Below, one piece after another: positions 55,532 to 58,716 of a stretch of DNA of 58,716 nt (position 1 is its first letter; the number at the start of each line of letters is the position of its first letter). The notes under the pieces were generated by a model. The model was not told the origin of the DNA. It was given only the letters and a program-made list of their open reading frames with translations, and searched no databases. This stretch comes from Candidatus Saccharimonadota bacterium (lineage in GTDB: Bacteria; Patescibacteriota; Saccharimonadia; Saccharimonadales; Saccharimonadaceae): NCBI GenBank assembly GCA_017460225.1, contig JAFUBM010000007.1, positions 1-58,716 of the forward strand, in the 5' to 3' direction. A program made the translations under genes and the position numbers.

Positions 55532-58500
55532 ATGACAGAAAGAGTGGAGTTGAAACCGAGTGATTTTGTGCATCTGCATAACCACACGCACTATTCCCTG
55601 CTGGACGGGTTGACGAAAATCCCGGAGCTGGTGGAGTTTGTAAAGGAACAAGGGATGGAAGCGGTGGCAGTGACTGACCACGGGACGATGTCGGGCCTAG
55701 TAGAGCTCTATAAGACTTGTAAGGACAATGGCATTAAGCCGATACTGGGGCTAGAAGCCTATGTTGCGGCGCGGCGGCTGGAAGACAGAGATCCGGCGCA
55801 CGACAAACAACGTTACCATATCACGCTGCTCGCGATGAACAACAAGGGGTTTGAGAACCTGTGCCGCATTATGAGTAATGCCGAGATAAACGGTAAGTAT
55901 TATAAGCCGCGGACGGACCACGTGGATATGGAAAAATATAACGAGGGGATTATCTGCCTTTCGGGATGTGCGGGATCGGAGATTTCCGAGGCGCTGAGGG
56001 CGGGAGACGAAAAGAGAGCGATTGAGCTGATTAAGTGGCACAAAAAGGTGTATGGTGACCGCTTTTATCTTGAGATGCAAGACCACGGACATCCGGATTC
56101 GCCGACACATTGGGACGAACAGAGGAAAATCAACGAATGGCACATGGCGCACGCGGAAGAGCTGGGCGTGCCGCTGGTGGTGACCTGCGATGCGCACTAT
56201 TTAAAACACGAAGACCAAGAGGCACACGAAGTCTTGCTGTGCGTGGGGACGGGGTCGAACTTGTCCGACACAAACCGGATGACTCTCCGCGAGTTCCAGC
56301 TTCACGTCATCCCGCCGGACGAAATCATCTCCCGCTGGGGAAAGACTTGCCCGGAGGCGGTGCTAAATACGAAGCGAATCGCGGAGCGGTGTAACGTAGA
56401 ACTGGAACTGGGGCGGATTCTCATCCCAAAGTTCCCGGTGCCGGAGGGAGAGACGGACAAGACGTATCTTGATAAGTTGGTGTTTAGGGGGTTGGTGTTT
56501 CGCTATGGCGGGAAGACGGAGGAGGAGACGACGGAGCTATCGATTGAGGAGTGCCGGAAAATCTTGGAGAAAGTAGACAAGGAGCGAGACGAGCTACATA
56601 AGCTACTGCCGCGGATTGATTATGAGCTGTCGGTAGTGGACAAGATGGGGTATAACGGTTACTTCTTGATTGTTTGGGACTTTATTAACTGGGGGAAGCG
56701 GAAAGGAATCGTCTATGGCCCGGGGAGAGGCAGTGCGGCGGGGGCACTACTGGCCTATGCATTGAGGATTACCGAGCTTGACCCGATGAAATACGACCTG
56801 CTGTTTGAGCGGTTTTTGAACCCAGACCGTATCTCGATGCCAGATATCGATACGGACATCCAAGACACGCGGCGGGACGAGGTGATTGAGTATTGTACGG
56901 AAAAATATGGTAAGGCGAGAGTGTCAAACATCGCGACGTTTGGTAAGATGATGGCCAAAAACGCGGTACGGGACGTGGCGCGGGTACTGGAGGTCCCTTA
57001 TGCGGAGGCAGATCGGCTGGCAAAGATGGTGCCGGACCCGGTAATGGGACATCATGTCCACCTGCCGGACGCGATTCGGGACGTGCCGGACCTCAAGAAT
57101 GAGTATGAGACTAATCCAACAAGTAAGGAAGTCTTGGACTTTGCAAGCCGGCTAGAGGGGACAATCCGCGGGCACGGGGTGCACGCCTGCGGAGTAGTGA
57201 TTGCGCCGGACGATCTAGTGAAGTTTGTTCCGCTAGAGGTGTCGGCAAAGGGGCCGATTGCGGCGCAGTTCCCGATGGGGACGATCGAGGAGCTAGGGCT
57301 TTTAAAGATGGACTTTTTGGGCTTGTCTAACCTCTCCGTCATCAACAACGCGCTAAGGATGATCCGGAAAGTATACCACGATGATATAGATATGTATAAC
57401 GTGCCGCTGGACGACCCGCAGACTTATAAGCTGCTGCAAAACGCGGAGACGACGGGCGTGTTCCAGCTAGAGTCGCCGGGGATGAAACGATACCTAAAAG
57501 ACCTCAAGGCCGATAAGTTTGAGGATATCATAGCGATGGTGGCGCTGTATCGTCCGGGGCCGATGCAGTTTATCGACAGCTTTATTCGCCGGAAGCACGG
57601 ACAGGAGCCGATCACTTACCTCCACCCGGGGCTAGAAAACTCCCTGAAAAACACCTACGGGATTATGATTTATCAGGAGCAGTTTATGCAGATTAGCCGA
57701 GAATGGTGTGGGTTTACTGGCGGGCAGGCGGACACGCTACGCAAGGCGGTGGGTAAGAAAAAAGTGGACCTGATGAACAAAGTGAAGCCGCAGTTTATTG
57801 AGGGGGCAATCAAGGTCGGCGGGGCGACGGAGGAGATTGCGGAGGAGTTTTGGCGGGAGCTGCTGGATTTTGCAAACTACTGTTTTAACAAGAGTCACGC
57901 GGCGTGCTACGGGCTGGTGTCCTACTGGACGGCGTATCTCAAGGCACACTACCCGGACGCTTATATGGCGGCGCTGATGACGGCCGATATGCGTTGGACG
58001 GACCGGCTGGCGATTGAGATTGCGGAATGTAAACGGATGGGGCTGAAAGTCCTCGGGCCGGATATTAACCAATCTTACGGCGACTTTGGGATCGTGGGCG
58101 GAGAAAAGACGATACGGTTTGGGCTGTCGGGCATCAAGGGGGTGGGTAAGGCGTTGGTAGAAGAAAAAGTGATTCCGGAGCGGGACAAAAACGGGCCGTT
58201 TACGAGCGTGTGCGACTTTGCGAAGCGGGTGGACTCGACGAAGTTTAATAAAAAGGCGTGGGAGTCGACCATCAAAACCGGCGGGTTTGACCGGTTTGGG
58301 ACGCGGAGTGATTTATTATATAACCTAGAAAATATCCAAGCGTATGGGGCGAAGATGCAAAAGGACGCGGCAAGCGGGCAAACCGACCTGTTTGGGGCGT
58401 TTGGCGCGGCGGCGGCGATTCCGGAGGTAGAGATCAAACCGGCGCCGACGCAATATAGCGAGAAGGAGCAGCTGCTCTGGGAACGCGACCTGATGGGACT

Positions 58501-58716
58501 CTATATCTCGGCGCATCCGCTAGACAAATATGATACGTATTTTGAGGAACAGACGCACCCTTATTCCCTGGTGAACGCGGAGAACGATGGGAAGCTAGTG
58601 GTGGTAGGCGGAATCATCTCGGGGGTGCGGTCGATTTTGACCAAGAGCAATACCAAGATGGCGTGTGTGAAGATTGAGAACCAGACGGGCGAGCAAGAAG
58701 TCATCGTGTTCCCGAA
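55532..58716 (+). CDS. dnaE: DNA polymerase III alpha subunit (3'-truncated by the window)
   Basis: At least 1061 residues, open to the window edge. Replicative polymerase. An N-terminal PHP domain starts FVHLHNHTHYSLLDG (about 11-25) with AVTDHGTMSG, LEMQDHGH and VTCDAHYL, so the PHP metal-binding histidines look largely kept. The polymerase core has YGPGRGSAAGALLAYAL, the catalytic aspartates in MPDIDTDIQDTRRDEVIEYC (D438, D440), TIRGHGVHACGVVIAP, MDFLGLSNL, and VALYRPGPMQFIDSFIRRKHG. Tandem helix-hairpin-helix (FGLSGIKGVGKALVEE) and the start of the OB-fold (LVVVGGIISGVRSI) follow. The start is fixed by the promoter 6 nt upstream. Confidence 0.96.
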   Translation, partial: MTERVELKPSDFVHLHNHTHYSLLDGLTKIPELVEFVKEQGMEAVAVTDHGTMSGLVELYKTCKDNGIKPILGLEAYVAARRLEDRDPAHDKQRYHITLLAMNNKGFENLCRIMSNAEINGKYYKPRTDHVDMEKYNEGIICLSGCAGSEISEALRAGDEKRAIELIKWHKKVYGDRFYLEMQDHGHPDSPTHWDEQRKINEWHMAHAEELGVPLVVTCDAHYLKHEDQEAHEVLLCVGTGSNLSDTNRMTLREFQLHVIPPDEIISRWGKTCPEAVLNTKRIAERCNVELELGRILIPKFPVPEGETDKTYLDKLVFRGLVFRYGGKTEEETTELSIEECRKILEKVDKERDELHKLLPRIDYELSVVDKMGYNGYFLIVWDFINWGKRKGIVYGPGRGSAAGALLAYALRITELDPMKYDLLFERFLNPDRISMPDIDTDIQDTRRDEVIEYCTEKYGKARVSNIATFGKMMAKNAVRDVARVLEVPYAEADRLAKMVPDPVMGHHVHLPDAIRDVPDLKNEYETNPTSKEVLDFASRLEGTIRGHGVHACGVVIAPDDLVKFVPLEVSAKGPIAAQFPMGTIEELGLLKMDFLGLSNLSVINNALRMIRKVYHDDIDMYNVPLDDPQTYKLLQNAETTGVFQLESPGMKRYLKDLKADKFEDIIAMVALYRPGPMQFIDSFIRRKHGQEPITYLHPGLENSLKNTYGIMIYQEQFMQISREWCGFTGGQADTLRKAVGKKKVDLMNKVKPQFIEGAIKVGGATEEIAEEFWRELLDFANYCFNKSHAACYGLVSYWTAYLKAHYPDAYMAALMTADMRWTDRLAIEIAECKRMGLKVLGPDINQSYGDFGIVGGEKTIRFGLSGIKGVGKALVEEKVIPERDKNGPFTSVCDFAKRVDSTKFNKKAWESTIKTGGFDRFGTRSDLLYNLENIQAYGAKMQKDAASGQTDLFGAFGAAAAIPEVEIKPAPTQYSEKEQLLWERDLMGLYISAHPLDKYDTYFEEQTHPYSLVNAENDGKLVVVGGIISGVRSILTKSNTKMACVKIENQTGEQEVIVFP

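Noticed and set aside
1-58716. Alternative genetic code (UGA as glycine, as in some CPR)
   Set aside because: Genes end normally at UGA (for example the ATPase at 6426) and conserved proteins read through without in-frame UGA.
1-58716. CRISPR arrays, rRNA genes, transposases, integrases
   Set aside because: No regularly spaced repeats, rRNA sequence or recombinase motifs were seen; the island at 3-6 kb has no recombinase of its own.

Overview
The window looks like a chromosomal segment of a Candidatus Saccharibacteria (TM7) or related Patescibacteria/CPR bacterium with the standard genetic code. This is inferred from five things: a short S10-type ribosomal operon, large single-pass surface proteins (thioester/VaFE, InlB-repeat/FISUMP, PEGA), a sigma4-HARE regulator, a membrane VirD4/TraG-like ATPase, and a dense set of TGnTATAAT promoters sitting 6-10 nt before start codons. 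UGA is used as a normal stop. Taxonomy was not checked by search.

Layout. 1-1632: 5'-truncated murG overlapping a short FtsQ-like gene. 1633-2375: about 740 bp without a gene, containing a roughly 167-bp hairpin repeat. 2376-2888: hypothetical gene. 3023-6387: an AT-rich two-gene island (NERD-domain membrane protein; UPF1-like SF1 helicase with a C-terminal nuclease-like domain) bounded by 31-bp direct repeats that duplicate the 3' end of the next gene. 6426-13418 (minus): VirD4/TraG-like ATPase, sigma4-HARE protein, topA, pth. 13512-14975 phoH (minus) diverges from a 1401-aa thioester/VaFE adhesin (15100-19305). 19302-20747 der carries an in-frame hairpin repeat. 20823-23351 is a large unknown membrane protein, followed by tRNA-Glu(CTC), a DUF3048 protein and gltX. 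26472-33082 is envelope-rich: a FISUMP/InlB-repeat protein with a G9 tract upstream, an Ig-like membrane protein, a DUF4367-like protein and a PEGA/beta-propeller protein.

33129-39384 (minus) is the S10-type operon rplC-rplD-rplW-rplB-rpsS-rplV-rpsC-rplP-rpsQ-rplN-rplE-rpsN-rpsH, without rpsJ, rpmC or rplX at their usual places. 39600-46791 (minus) is rpoB-rpoC. After a nucleosidase-like gene and a secreted protein come further translation, RNA-processing and transcription genes on the minus strand: khpA, rpsP, rnc, a Nudix gene, nusB, a 52-codon rpmF, leuS and tsaC. A proline/threonine-rich membrane protein and the 5' part of dnaE (plus, running off the end) close the window.

Strongest observations. 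(1) A group of 136-180-bp palindromic hairpin elements has four candidate copies. Two are translated in frame inside the essential genes der and leuS. Only the der copy and the 1.9-kb copy are clearly the same sequence. (2) RNA polymerase beta' has lost the cysteines of both zinc sites, has Y for F in NADFDGD, and reads LDTKH where the trigger loop is normally MRTFH. (3) A candidate defence island lies between direct repeats. (4) At least a dozen genes appear to be transcribed leaderless or nearly so. (5) A 19-bp palindrome is shared by two unrelated coding sequences. All calls are from reading the sequence; no search or folding was run.
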